DNA from: Erinaceus europaeus
Taxonomy: Eukaryota > Chordata > Mammalia > Eulipotyphla > Erinaceidae
Length of the DNA: 64,000 nt
Direction of reading: 5' to 3'
Assembly (NCBI RefSeq): GCF_950295315.1
Contig: NW_026647576.1
Coordinates: 1 to 64,000 of the forward strand
Shown: piece by piece, positions 34,205 through 45,694 of the stretch
Layout: the number at the start of each line of letters is the position of its first letter
Numbering within the stretch: position 1 is the first letter of the stretch
The notes under the pieces: model-generated
Told to the model about the DNA's origin: nothing
What the model saw: only the letters and a program-made list of their open reading frames with translations
Database searches by the model: none
Translations under genes and position numbers: made by a program

Positions 34205-34862
34205 AAAATAGTTTTTAATTGGAAGTTCCAATGTTTGGTTTATTAATTAATTCAGTGGTACACAAACTGATGAAAAAACTGATCTTACCTATAAAGTTCC
34301 TCCAGCTGTTGGTTTTTCACGAAAGAGAATTACTGAGAACTGCTTCTGCTCTAGATGCAAATCACCTTTTATTGCAAAACCAATATAAACCTAACAGAAT
34401 AAACCTAACAGGTTCGTGATAGTTGAGAAATATTCCGGAAATCCGTAAAGCTTCCATACCCATATACTAGTTGACCATTCTAGTCTGTGGGTTGGTCCTG
34501 ATTTGTTTAATTAGCAAATACAGGTCGAAGTATGTTGTCCAACTAGCAACCCTGTAACATAGCAAAGTTCTAAGGTGCCAGAGATCAACAATACTACCTA
34601 ATTATGGAAAAGGCAAATCCCGAATTCAAAGGCTCTGCAAATGAACACAAATGGACAGACAGATTCCAGGAACAGAACAACTGTGTCAAGACCAGTGGAG
34701 GGATGGTCTGGAATGAAGTGGATTCGTGTTAACCTCTTAAAACAAAAAATGATGTTGAGCAGTTGGATTACAAGGCTGCCTCTGAAAGTCATTCAAAGCC
34801 CATCCCTAACTCTAGAAAAGGCGATAGAATAATACCTCCCTGGATGGGTCTTAAAAATTAAA
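34205..34862. other. Unique intronic sequence
   Basis: Nothing recognisable; a short direct repeat 'aacctaacagaataaaccta' lies near 34390. Confidence 0.5.
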
Positions 34863-34864
34863 TG

Positions 34865-35168
34865 AGGGGAGTCGGGTGGTAGCGCAACGGGTTAAGAGCA
34901 GGTAGCTGCAAAGTGCAAGGACCAGCTCAAGAATCCCGGTTTGAGGCCCCGGCTCCTCACCTGCAAGAAGTGAAGCAGGTCTTTTACCAGCAGTGAAGCA
35001 GGTCTGCAGGTGTCTATCTTTCTCTCCCCCTCTGTCTTCCCCTCCTCTCTCCATTTCTCTCTTCCCTATCTAACGACATAAATAACAATAATAACTACAA
35101 CAACAATAAAAAGTAACTAGGGCAACAAAAGGGAAAACAAATAAATATAAAACAAGTTTTTTTTAAAT
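34865..35168 (+). repeat. tRNA-derived SINE, A type
   Basis: Head ggggagtcgggtggtagcgc through (AAC)n to an A- then T-rich end. Confidence 0.9.
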
Positions 35169-35199
35169 TAAATGAGGCCCTTTAATTGCAGCAAATATA

Positions 35200-35718
35200 C
35201 ATGTTCTGTTTTTTTTTTTTAAAAAAAAAGGTTACGCAAATAACCTTTATCCCTGAGGTTCTGGCTCCAAGTTGGGCCATGGGTCTGAGCACACAGAAGC
35301 AGGGAGAAGGCTCTCCAGACACGCAACAGCTGTGAGCCCAAAGCCCCTGAGGGCTCACTACACAAAGGACCGGAGGGCAAGACAGCCTGGGCAGGCCACC
35401 CCGGGGGCAGGCAGCACCATGCTCCTTGCCCGAGGGGCCAAGAACATTCTGGGGCCAGGCAAGGTCAGGGGAGGCAGGGAGGTTCTTAGCTGGCGAGGAC
35501 ACGAGTGCCAAGCCTCCCAGCATCACCTCCCGGCCCAGGCTTCTCTGGACCTCACCCAGATCGTTTCCCATCCTCAGGCAGTGCACAGCCTCGTCCTCAA
35601 AGGCCACACCATCCTGTCCCGCTGCTGCAGCATGGAAGCTCATCCTGCCTGCTTCTGGTCTTGGCCTCTGCTGCACCTGCACTTCCAACGCTGAGGACTG
35701 ACTCACCATGTTCTATTT
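35200..35718 (-). pseudogene. GC-rich retrocopy of an unrecognised transcript
   Basis: A GC-rich block of about 490 bp stands out from AT-rich intron. It lies between near-identical 12-bp repeats CATGTTCT(G/A)TTT at 35200-35211 and 35707-35718. On the minus strand it ends in a T-run and then a poly(A) tract next to one repeat, and has GATAAA-like hexamer upstream of that. These are marks of L1-mediated retroposition of a spliced RNA. The longest minus frame includes MSFHAAAAGQDGVAFEDE and LGGLALVSSP; I do not recognise the parent. An overlapping plus-strand open frame reflects GC content. Not thought to be translated. Confidence 0.65.
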
Positions 35719-35944
35719 CTCCTTTACTTCTACAGAAACAAATTCACCTCTGCACAGGTACACAAAGCAGTTTGAACACAGACGTGTTTTCAGGGTGGTT
35801 AGGATATCGTGGACTTACTGAAGAAACTTTAGGGCTTTTAAGTTTTAAGGTTCCTCTTCTTTCTAATATTATTCAACAGGACATCATCTGTCTTATGCTG
35901 ATTTCTGGTTGTTGTCATTGTCTCTAGGACTTCACTGCTCTAGA

Positions 35945-36095
35945 CTTTTTTTTTTTTTTTCTGATCTTTATGGATAGAAAAATGAGATGACAGACAAGAG
36001 AGGAGGAAAGACACCAGAGTACCAAAATTTCCCCCCTAGCATGGTGGGGCTAGGCCCCAACCCGGGTCATACTGTCACCCTCCCAGAATAGTTCT
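35945..36095 (-). repeat. Degenerate SINE
   Basis: 'gatctttatggatagaaaaa' and 'ggccccaacccgggtcatac' resemble a worn minus SINE. Confidence 0.55.
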
Positions 36096-36134
36096 CTTAC
36101 CAGTACGATGATGAACTTTAATAAGTATGCACTG

Positions 36135-36335
36135 TATAGCCCAGAAGTTGAGGGAATAGATAGAATGGACAAAATGTTGGACTTTCAACCACGAGGTCCT
36201 GAGTTTAATCCTCAGCACTGCCAAGTGCCAGAATGATGCTCTGGTTCTCTCCCTCTCCCTCTCTTTCTCTTTCCCCTTCACTGTCTCTCTTATTATTCAA
36301 TAAGTAAATAAATTTAGAAAAATAAATAAATAAAT
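36135..36335 (+). repeat. tRNA-like SINE, divergent C type
   Basis: 'gagtttaatcctcagcactg', CT-rich middle and AATAAGTAAATAAATTTAG tail. Confidence 0.7.
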
Positions 36336-36339
36336 GTGC

Positions 36340-36880
36340 CGACTGCCGATTACTGTCCGTTACAGGTGTTGAGCATAAACCATAATCAGTGAAGCAGAAT
36401 GACGAGCATGGCGACTGGAGCAGATGCAGATTTGCAGCCACCTGGTAGAATCAGAGAAAACAAGAGCGCAGGGATGTCGCCGAGTCCTGCAGAGGGGACA
36501 GGTACGGCCCATCACACACAGCGTGGGCCTGTTTGTGGGGGGGGGGAGTGAGCAGTATAGTGTGACTCACTTCAGTTACATCATTTCTTTCTCAGCCCCT
36601 TTTCTTTCACAACATTTCACTGGGAGGACTGTAAACACCCGATCACTTGAATTCCCAAATGCCTACTCTAGATTGTCACAAACTGCAGATACCCGGATTT
36701 GCTGAATTAAGCAATAAATGAAAAGTACATCTAGCACAATGTGTATATTTGCTGCTACAGTAGGAATTTGTGCAATTGAAAAATAACACAAGAACTTCTA
36801 AATTTCTAATATGAAGAGAACATCTGAGGCAAGGAAGAAGTAAATGACAGAGCTCTCTAATGCCAATAGAGAATGATGAA
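36340..36880. other. Unique intronic sequence
   Basis: Nothing recognisable; a G-run lies at about 36536-36547. Confidence 0.5.
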
Positions 36881-36884
36881 TATA

Positions 36885-37112
36885 GGGGCCGGGTGGTGGC
36901 ACACCTGGTTGAGCACATATATTACAGTGCACAAGGACCCAGGTTCAAGCCCCCGGTCCCCACCTGCAGGGGGAAAGCTTTGCGAGTGGTGAAGCAGTGC
37001 TGCAGGTGTCTCTTTGTCTCTCTCCCTTTCTCCCCTCCTCCTCTCAATTTCTGGATGTCTCTATCCAATAAATAAATAAATAAATATAATAAAAAATTAA
37101 AAAACAATGATG
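36885..37112 (+). repeat. tRNA-derived SINE, B type
   Basis: Head ggggccgggtggtggcacac, clean consensus-like copy with AATAAATAAATAAATAAAT tail. Confidence 0.92.
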
Positions 37113-37208
37113 AATACAGAAAGTGACATCAAATGAAGAATAAAATGAACACAAATGACAATGCTTAATTTTGTACTCTGCAAGCTTTATAAAATCGAAT
37201 CCTTTGTA

Positions 37209-37455
37209 GGGAGTCGGGCTGTAGCACAGTGAGTTAAGCACACGTGGCACAAAGTGCAAGACTGGCATAAAGATCCCGGTTCAAGCCCCCGCTCCCCACC
37301 TGCAGGGGAGTCGCTTCACAGGCGGTGAAGCAGGCCTGCAGGTGTCTGTCTTTCTCTCCTTCTCCTCTCTCCACTTCTCTGTCCTATCCAACACGACAAC
37401 AATAATAACTACAAAATAAACAAGGGCAACAAAAGGGAATAAATATTAAAAAATT
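37209..37455 (+). repeat. tRNA-derived SINE, A type
   Basis: Head gggagtcgggctgtagcaca through to 'ggcaacaaaagggaataaat'. Confidence 0.9.
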
Positions 37456-38265
37456 GCATCCTTTGTGAAAAATCACTTCGATAAAGTTATTCATACCAGT
37501 AAGAGACGTCTGGTTCATGTGGATTTACTTTAGGCAAACGGAGGAATGAGGCTTCATGAGATTGATACTGAGGATTTCTTTCTTTCTGTCTTTTTTTTTT
37601 TTTAGAGTTCCCTAGACAAGACGTTCATGAAAATAAATTCTGAGGCTGAGTGACGGTGCACTCAAGTTCAAGCTCCTCGTCCCCACCTGCAAAGGGTAAG
37701 CGTCATGGTGAAGCAGTGCTGCAGGTGTTTTTGTTTCTCTCCTTCTCCATTTCCCCTTCCCTTCTAAATTTCTATCTCTATTTAACTAATGAAAAACTGA
37801 AGAAAAAAAAAAAGAAAGAAAAGTTCTATAGGTCTGTTACATAATGCTCATCCTTCAGTCTTCTGAGAACTAGCAAAACCAGCTTTATGTACCAAGAATA
37901 GAGAATAGTATTTACCATATAGTAATCTCTTTTCATCTGGATGGTATCAAGTGTCTCAACTAAGGGTTTAAGATGAGAACTCAAGTGACCCAGGTTTTCG
38001 AGTCACAGGTGCTAACTCCTTCCCCTTCACTCACTCCAAAGAATTAGGGCTGAACATGAGCTTGTGTGACTCAGCTTAAAAGAGGCTGCCTGTGGAGTTA
38101 TATTCTGAGAGGGTTCAGAGACGTTGAGAGTCTGAGCACAGAGACCCAGCATAACCCAGGGGAAAACTTAGAATCACTCGTGTCTTAGTTATATGAGTCA
38201 ATCAGTCGTCTATCCACGTTAAGTTACTTTATATGGATTCACACATATAAGCAAAGAATTCTGGG
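37455..38265. other. Unique sequence with a partial SINE at 37640-37822
   Basis: 37640-37822 has 'gttcaagctcctcgtcccca' and an A-rich tail. The remainder is plain intron. Confidence 0.6.
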
Positions 38266-38660
38266 GGGCCAGGCAGTGACGCACCTGGTTAAGCACTCAA
38301 ATTACCAAAGAACTCTGAAAGGTAAAATTAAATAGGTTCTGAGGAAGCATGTTGGATGCCCTTTTTCAAAAGTTGTACTGCAGAACTGGAAATTAGGAAT
38401 TACAGAGGTTTTGGGGGACCACTAGAGAAAACCGCTAAAGAAGATTCCACTGATAGAAAATCCTATTTTAAGATAGCAAGAGAACTCCCATGGATAGTGC
38501 GCTTACTTTATCATGGACACGACCTAGGTTTAAGCCCAGCCCCCACTGCACTGAGGAACAATTTCAGTTTGTGGTGTCTGTCTATTCCTGTCAGTCTTTC
38601 TAATGGAAAAGTAGGTCTAGAGAGATGAAGTCCCAGTGATGACTAAAAATAAATAGATAA
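38266..38660 (+). repeat. SINE fragments, eroded
   Basis: 38268-38310 is a B-type head ('ggccaggcagtgacgcacct'). 38490-38660 has 'ggtttaagcccagcccccac' and an (AAAC)n tail. Confidence 0.6.
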
Positions 38661-38869
38661 AACAAACAAACAAACAAAAAACATTCTAAATGCAAGGCAA
38701 ACTTACTGAGGTTTTGATATTTACACTGGCTATTAAGTATATCAAATATATCACATATCTAGATATATTTAATCCTATCAAATTAGTCAGCCTTTTCATT
38801 TCATAGCTTGTGCTTCCATGATGTAGCAGCCTTTAAATAAGCTCTGCTTTCATTATATGACATTTGTAA

Positions 38870-39087
38870 CTTTTTTATCTTTAATTACTGGATACAGTAA
38901 TTACTGGATACAGCCATAAATCAAGACTTAAGGGGGAGATAGAGAGGGAGAGAGACAGAGACACCTGCAGCCCTGCTAGGCCACTTGCGCAACTTTCCCC
39001 CTGCAGGTGGGACCCTGGAGCTCCAACTTGGGTCCTTGCGCATAGTAATGTGTGTTCAACCAGGTGCGCCACCACCCGGCCCCAACA
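38870..39087 (-). repeat. tRNA-derived SINE, B type
   Basis: Complement head gcgccaccacccggccccaa at right. A short internal tandem, 'taattactggatacag' twice, is at the left. Confidence 0.88.
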
Positions 39088-39089
39088 TT

Positions 39090-40230
39090 TGTTAAGTTTT
39101 TATTTGAGGAACCAACACAACCCATTTCACACAGAAACAAATGCTACAAAAGGTAAAGGTTTCCAACTCACAGATAAAAGCAAGCGTAGGAATTAAAGGG
39201 CCAATGCTTCTATGTTTTTAGCAATTAAATGAAAACATTTAGGTAATAACTGTCATTCCAACAAAGAACATGTAAACAAAATTGCCAACAATGTAGCCGT
39301 GCACAAAACCATGATCTAGTTCTCATAGCCACCTTGAGCAAAAGGTATTATCTTCAGTTTACAAACGAAGAAAACCAGTATCAGAAATTGAATACCAGAG
39401 TGACCTCCCTTGCCCAATTCCTTCATTCCTTCTCCTTTTCTTTCTGAGGAAAAAGGAAGAAAAACATCAAAGCATTGGGGGCTTTCATGGTGTCATCCAT
39501 ATTCCTCACATTAGGGAAAGGGACATGAACCCAGAGCTCTGACCATGGCTCCAACTCTGTTCAAGTTTTTCAAAGAAAATTTCCATGGGGAGCCCTTATC
39601 ACCCAAGCAATCATTAGAGAAACTCTGAAGTTACAAAACTAAGTGAGTAAGTAGGGCATAACACAATAACATATTCTCCGTGGCCCATTATGAAATCAAT
39701 TTTCCTGGGTTGGTGTAAGAAATTATGTTAATTTATGAGATTTATTTTTTTTTGGAACCAGTATCTTTCATTGTAAAATGCTTGAAGATTGTCCAAAACA
39801 ACAATGTAAGGCCAAAATGAAAGGTAAAATTTTTAGGATTTCAAAAAACAATAATCTAGTTTTTAGGATTTTGAAAGCTAATCAGAGATATGTCAGAAAT
39901 TAAAATCAACACACAAAGCCACTAATTAAATGCAACAAATAAAAAAAACCCTCAATGATGAAGTACTTTAAAAGAAAGTAGCAAGAATATTAAACTTAAA
40001 AAAAAATTGAAAAATTGACAGGTTCCCATATATTCCGTAACCCTGATTAATCTTTACAATGTTAGGCTAGTCTCAGGTGATATATTATCATACAAAGTTT
40101 TAAGGAAAATTATGTCAATGCCATTTTTTTTAGAATTTTATAATCTCAGTGCAATTTAAATTTTAAAATGTATAGCTAATATAACCGAATAAGCTTATAC
40201 TCTTACTTATAATTTTCAATTTACAGAAAT
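39090..40230. other. Unique intronic sequence
   Basis: AT-rich; nothing recognisable. Confidence 0.5.
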
Positions 40231-40233
40231 TGG

Positions 40234-40412
40234 GGGGCAGGGGGGCACAGCCAGTTGAGTGCACATCACAATGTGTAAGGACACAAATCAAGCCCCCAGT
40301 CCCCACCTGTAGGGAGGGAAGCTTCATGAGTGGTGAAGCAGTTCAGCAAGTCTCTTGTCTCTCGCTGTTCTTTTTCCCTTCACTCTCAGTTTACTGTCTT
40401 TAATATATAAGA
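40234..40412 (+). repeat. tRNA-derived SINE, B type, diverged
   Basis: 'ggggcacagccagttgagtg', 'aatcaagcccccagtcccca', CT-rich end. Confidence 0.8.
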
Positions 40413-40414
40413 AA

Positions 40415-40682
40415 TTCTTTTTTTAATATTTATTTATTTCCTTTTGTTGCCCTTGTTTTTATTGCTGTAGTTATTGATATCGTTGTGTTGGATAGGACAG
40501 AAATGACGAGAGGAGAGGAAGACAGAGAGGGGGAGAGAAAGACAGACATCTGCAGGCTTGCTTCACCGCTTGTGAAGCGACTCCCCTGCACGTGGGGAGC
40601 CGGGGGCTCAAACCAGAATCCTTCAGCAGGATTCTTGCGCTTTGCGTGTGCTTCACCTGCTGCGCTACCGCCTGACTCCCTG
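40415..40682 (-). repeat. tRNA-derived SINE, A type
   Basis: Full minus copy with complement head at about 40680. Confidence 0.9.
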
Positions 40683-40684
40683 TA

Positions 40685-41365
40685 AAGAAACTCTAACCCC
40701 TAACAACTTCAGAAAATAAAATTTGTATTCATTTTTAGTGTTTACGTTAGAAAGGCAATTTTTCTGATTCTGATTATCCTTAGATGACAAGATAAAAATG
40801 AAAATTTAATTATTTACTGAAATGTGAGTAAAATTGAGAGTGCAACCATAATGAATTCCTTTCACATTAAATTTTTGTCGTATAGCTAAGAGTCAATGTA
40901 GATGGATAAAGTATGGTCCTAATATCAAACATTAAAAGTGAAAGGAAAATTTCCATTTTTAGTTGTCAAAACCATTGAAATATTTTTTAAAAGTGTTAGT
41001 AGAAATGTTTTCCGTCAATTCTTAGGTGATATTGTGAGAAAGACAAAACTGGAAATAAAATATCCTAAATTAGCAAAATATAATTTTTATAAGCTTGTTC
41101 TGACTAGGTTCTCCGAAATTTTTTTCACATATTTTCTTCTAGTTTAGTTTTTTATTACCCTTCATCATTGTTGTTGTCATTTAAATATTAAGGTAATTAG
41201 TAAGATCACTAGTAAGATCATCAGTAAGTGTGATTTTTCTGCCCTTCTGCAAGCAAGGAAAAAAGCGTATCTGTAGAGAAATTAACACTTGGTACTATAC
41301 TAGCAACTACAAACCAACTATACTAGCAACAACATTTAACTCAAGGAAACCTTTTGAAAAAAATC
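40685..41365. other. Unique intronic sequence
   Basis: AT-rich; short repeats of 'agtaagatca' near 41200-41222. Confidence 0.5.
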
Positions 41366-41368
41366 GTG

Positions 41369-41665
41369 GGGGGGGGCGGTGGTGTACCAGGTTAAGCACA
41401 TACATTCCTAAGCACAAGGACCTGCACAAGGATCCAAGTTTGAGCCCCCAGCTTCCTACCTGGGGGGGTTGGGGGGCAGCACTTCACAAGCAGTAAAAAG
41501 GTCTTCAGGTCTCTCTCTCTCTCTCTCTCTCTCTCCCTATCCTCTCTCCCCATCTCAATTTCTCCATCTCTATCCAATAAATGGAAAAGATGGCCACCAA
41601 AAACAGTGGATTCGTAGTGCTGGCACTAAGTCCCAGTAATAACCCTGGAGGCAAAAAAAAATGTA
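41369..41665 (+). repeat. tRNA-derived SINE with (CT)n expansion
   Basis: 'ggcggtggtgtaccaggtta' head, (CT)n at 41508-41535, 'ataaccctggaggc' end. Confidence 0.85.
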
Positions 41666-41669
41666 ACTT

Positions 41670-42480
41670 TTTTGAGCATGGTCATATATATCTGCTTTGC
41701 ATCAACCTCTTTCCAATACCCAGAGCCTCCCCCCTTACATCAGAAGCCCTCTCCCCTGCAGGAAACACTTCAGGTGGTATGAGACTTCCACAAAATCTCC
41801 ACACAAAGTTGTGTACACAGTAGTCAGTGAGAAAACTAATCCATCCTTGACCACAAAAACACTCTAGGATGGTCACTAACTCTAACTAAAGCAATCCAAA
41901 TTCTCATAGACGTATTTCTGAGAGCCATTACAGAAAACTGTTATCTTTTGTCACCTGATTTGCTACCTTAGAAAGAGATGTCTTGAGCCCACTGAAGGCA
42001 GTCTTCTTCAAGTGGTGGCACCTCCTAGATCTAAGCATCAGCTTGAAATAAGCAGAGTGAAGATTTGAGAAGAGTTAGGATGAGACAGTGCAGATTCCAG
42101 GTCTGAAGTTAGGATCTACTCACCTGAGTCAGTGTCCTTGTGCTAGCAAACCAAATGAGACCTAATATTCCTTTTTTTTTTTTTCTTTCTTGGTCTACTA
42201 CAACTGCAAACACAACAAAACACTGGCTAATTGGCACATGAAACTCTTAGCTACTACATGTTACAATTTCTTTATGCCTCAGCTTTTGAAAAATAATAAA
42301 ATCAGATTATATAACTAGACAAAATGTTAACTATCCCTGTTAGCTCGCCTAATTAAAATTTTTGTTAACTTTATGTCTTAAGTGTTTGAGTTTATACACT
42401 AAAAGGTTCTAGTAAATAAAAATTTTCTAAGTGCACAATACATTTGAAAACACACTTACTGCATAATAATTTCTGGTGTT
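41670..42480. other. Unique intronic sequence
   Basis: Nothing recognisable. Confidence 0.5.
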
Positions 42481-42484
42481 AAAC

Positions 42485-42704
42485 TTTTTTTCTTTACCAT
42501 CAGTTGTTACTGAGGCATGGTGCATGCACAACCCCCACTGCTTCAGCTGGCCATTCTTTGAATTTTTTTTTCTTAAGTTTACTAAAGAGAAGGAAAGAGA
42601 GGTACAAAGAGACAGAGAAGAGACAGACACTACAGCACCATTATCCATCAAGTTGCCCTATCACAGTTCACATGTAGTGGACTGGGGATCCAACCAGGTC
42701 CTTG

Positions 42705-42742
<38 letters not shown>

Positions 42743-42925
42743 TTTTGTTTTGCCACTAGGGCTTACATACCTGCCCAATTCTACCACTCCCCACAGACCT
42801 TCCCACCCCCTTTTTCCAAGTAGAAGGTAAGACAGAGAGTGAGAGACAAAGGAAGCACTACAGTTTGTACTTCCACTTTGCATGGTGCTTCACAATGTGA
42901 TCAGCGGAGGGTCAAAGGCAAATAT
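42485..42925 (-). repeat. Two degenerate minus SINE fragments around a (GT)n run
   Basis: 'catcagttgttactgaggca' and 'tttgccactagggcttacat' mark two tail ends; (GT)n spans about 42709-42741. Confidence 0.65.
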
Positions 42926-42929
42926 CCCA

Positions 42930-43635
42930 TTAAAGTGTTTGCTCCACTCCGAGAGCTGTCTCTCTGAACTCTGGTGCAAGGTATCTTTAAGGTCCAAGTC
43001 AGCTTAAAATCTTAAAAAAAAAAAAAAAAAAGGGTTGCATAGTTATTTGTAAAAAAAAAAAAACAAAAAAACTTTGAGGCAGTACTTTTGAGTATGTTAC
43101 AACAAACCAAATTGCTTTCCTCAGTTCAGGGACAGTATTTCACCAGCAGTCACAATCCAAGAATTCAGACTTAATCCACAAAATACTACGCACCAGTTCT
43201 AGAAATTTCATATTGAAATTTCATTTTATTAAATGTTATCTGCTGAGGTGAATTCTGATCTCTGGTTAATCACACATTTGAAACTCCTTAGAAACAGCAA
43301 GCAATTATGATACAGTCAAATATGACAAATACAAGCTCTTCAACCAAAAGAACTGGAAAAAGTCTTGATTAAAAAAAAATGAAGGTATATTGTAATCTGG
43401 GTAATTACAGCACCTTTTAGACTTTTTTTATCGTAGTTCTGTAGACAGCATAAGCTTACTAACATTATCCTTCTAAATAAAAACCTTTTAATTATGACTA
43501 TATCTGAAGCTTTCAGAACAGAGTACCCAGTGCACACATTGGATAACAACAGATAGAAGGGGTTTTGGTAGAAGAGAGAGCAATATCCAGGTAGGATAGT
43601 ATGTAGGAATGGAGGTATAAACATATAGGGAAAGG
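42930..43635. other. Unique intronic sequence
   Basis: Poly(A) runs near 43013-43031 and 43051-43062; otherwise nothing. Confidence 0.5.
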
Positions 43636-43639
43636 GGCA

Positions 43640-43760
43640 GGGGTAGATAGCATAATGGTTAGGCAAACAGATTCTCCTGGCTGAGGTTCTGAAGTCCCAG
43701 GTTCAATCCCCTGCACCACCATAAACCAGAGCTGCTCAGTGTTCTGTGGGGAAAGAAATA
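43640..43760 (+). repeat. tRNA-like SINE, C type
   Basis: 'agatagcataatggttaggc', 'ggttcaatcccctgcaccac', 'agctgctcagtgttctgtgg'. Confidence 0.82.
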
Positions 43761-43934
43761 TACAGAGGGAAAGACTGAAAGAAAATGGGAATGAAACGGC
43801 CTGAAACAGGCACACCGCCTGGCAGATGGGGAGCATGCATCAGAGCCTGGGGAAGGAAGGAGAAATGCAGGAAAGAGCTGGTGTGAGGAGGGAATAACAA
43901 AAGGGGGAGAGGCAGGGAGGGGAGAGAAATGAAA

Positions 43935-44112
43935 CCCCCATACTGATCCTGGGTCTGTGCTCCCAGAAGGCTCAAGAATAGGCAAGCTTCTCACGGAGGG
44001 GATGGGATATGGACCTCTGGTGGTGGGAATTGTGTGTATTGCCGCCCTCTTACCCATTGGACTCATCGATCATTATTAAGTCAATATAAATTAATAAATT
44101 TTAAAAAAAGCA
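43935..44112 (+). mobile_element. L1-like 3' end
   Basis: 'ggatgggatatggacctctg', 'gtggtgggaattgtg' and an A-rich tail, as at 24.4 kb. Confidence 0.75.
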
Positions 44113-44370
44113 GAAAAGGAAAAAGGCAAGTGGTTCAGAGAGAGAGAGACAGTAGGAAGTCGGGAGAAAAAGGCAAATAGAGAAATACTGACTTCCTTTC
44201 TGAGTATCATAAATCCAAGTTATGAACCACTCTGCATATAAATAGGACTCAAATGTTTCATTCTCATTGAACTCCAATGAAAGAATTTACTCTAGTAACA
44301 AGTTCATTACTTTGTAGTATACAAATACGTTTATCTGGACACACAATCAATCGTAGTCACTGATGACATT

Positions 44371-44376
44371 TTTATT
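44371..44376 (-). terminator. Candidate AATAAA poly(A) signal of junctin transcript
   Basis: A minus-strand AATAAA lies about 180 nt downstream of the junctin stop codon. It is the first such hexamer after the stop and would give a short 3' UTR. No expression evidence is available from sequence alone. Confidence 0.5.
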
Positions 44377-44555
44377 ACATATACTTTTAAAAGCTTCATC
44401 TTTATACCCTCGCTGAGCACCTATATCCATCTATACTTCATAATGACTAACTGAAAAGCATCTTTCTCAAACAGTAATGCTACATTCCCTACATCCACTA
44501 GCAGCAGATCGCGATGAAGAATAGCATCATATCTCGCGATAATGATGTTAGACTT

Positions 44556-44914
44556 TCACTTCTTTCTTTTCTGGTTATTTTCCTTTGCTCTGTGCGTACG
44601 CTTGGTGGAACTCCTGCCTTCTTTTCTGTCATCTCTTTCTTTGGAAACCACTTTACTAGAAATGGCCTTTATATTTTCTGACTTTTTCCTGTTTCCTTTG
44701 GTTTTCGCACCTCTGTCTGGGTCCACCTTCTCCTTTTCTCTGTCCTGTTTACCCTTACGAGACTCTTTCCGGGGTGCGTCTGAGTCAGCCATTTTCTTAT
44801 CCTTGCGGTCTTCCTGCTTTTCTTTCTTCCCCCTTTTTCTTTCTTCATTCTTATTCTCCTTCCTTGACGCGGGTTTATCTTTCTCCTTGAGCTCTTCTTT
44901 AAGGACTTCTTGAA
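44556..44914 (-). CDS. ASPH: Junctin terminal exon, KEKE-rich luminal tail (stop included)
   Basis: This exon codes for about 119 residues beginning VQEVLKEELKEKDKPASRKE and ending HRAKENNQKRKK before TGA/TAA-type termination at the exon's CDS end. It is dominated by alternating Lys and Glu (KEKE motifs), as in human junctin, where this luminal region binds triadin, calsequestrin and the ryanodine receptor in the sarcoplasmic reticulum. The acceptor is weak (atatggaag before TTCAAG), preceded by the pyrimidine-rich stretch tttttttgcctttggttgg; it was chosen because it aligns the first residues with human VKELTKEELKK. Plus-strand open frames over the same interval are antisense shadows of this low-complexity exon. 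Confidence 0.94.
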
Positions 44915-45404
44915 CTTCCATATTTTCCAACCAAAGGCAAAAAAATGTTTATTGAGAGCATCTCATTTCCCACAACAGTGACTTAGTATTAAAGCAGTCT
45001 GTTTATCTGTCTCCCCCCAAAAAATGCACCGCTCACTCAAAAAGTGACTTTGATCAGTCTTAAACTAGCAGAAAGCACAAGTAAGCTTTGATGAAATAGC
45101 AGCTGGGTATCATTTGCAGCCAACTTGAAATATAATGTGAGGTTGTCTTAACCTAACATGCAATATTATTAAAACGAGTACGTAACATAAAGGCAGCATG
45201 TGACACAAAAGTGAGAACTCACATTTCACCACTTAATGACATAATTAAAGGAACACTAGCAATATAAAAACAAGCTTTCCAAAACTCACAAGTATCTCTA
45301 CCAGTTTTAAAAAGGCTTGTTCCACACAGAAAAGTATACCCTCGACATACCTATTCTTACAGACCTTGAAAGCAAACAGAATGCAAGAATAAAAAAAAAA
45401 AAGT

Positions 45405-45690
45405 GCTGGGGGTGGGGGTCGGGTGGGGGTGCAGGAGCTTAAGCACACATAGTATGAAACACAGGGTCTCGGTTCCAGCACCCGGCTCCCCACCTGCGGG
45501 GGTCAGGGGGTCACTTCACAGGTGGTGAAGCAGGTCTTCAGGTGTCTGTCTTTCACTCCCTCTCTCTGTCCTTCCCTCTCAATTTCTGTCTTGTCAAGTT
45601 AAAAAAAAAAAAAAAAAAACCACTAGAAGCAGTGGATTCCTAGTACTGGCACCAAGCCCCAGTGACTGGAAGAAAATAAATAAATGCCAT
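45405..45690 (+). repeat. tRNA-derived SINE
   Basis: 'gtcgggtgggggtgcaggag', 'cccggctccccacctgcggg', poly(A) and 'gtactggcaccaagccccag'. Confidence 0.85.
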
Positions 45691-45694
45691 TTAA

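Noticed and set aside
35272..35927. Plus-strand open frames of up to 140 residues in the GC-rich block
   Set aside because: High GC reduces stop codons. The block is a minus-oriented retrocopy, judged by its A-tract and flanking repeats.
36885..37000. tRNA gene
   Set aside because: The A and B box-like motifs belong to SINE heads. They lack a foldable acceptor stem and are followed by SINE bodies.
43659..44066. 135-residue minus-strand open frame
   Set aside because: Runs through a C-type SINE and an L1-like 3' end; no coding evidence.
44542..44913. Plus-strand open frame rich in Ser, Phe and Leu
   Set aside because: Antisense of the junctin Lys/Glu-rich exon, which matches a known protein on the other strand.
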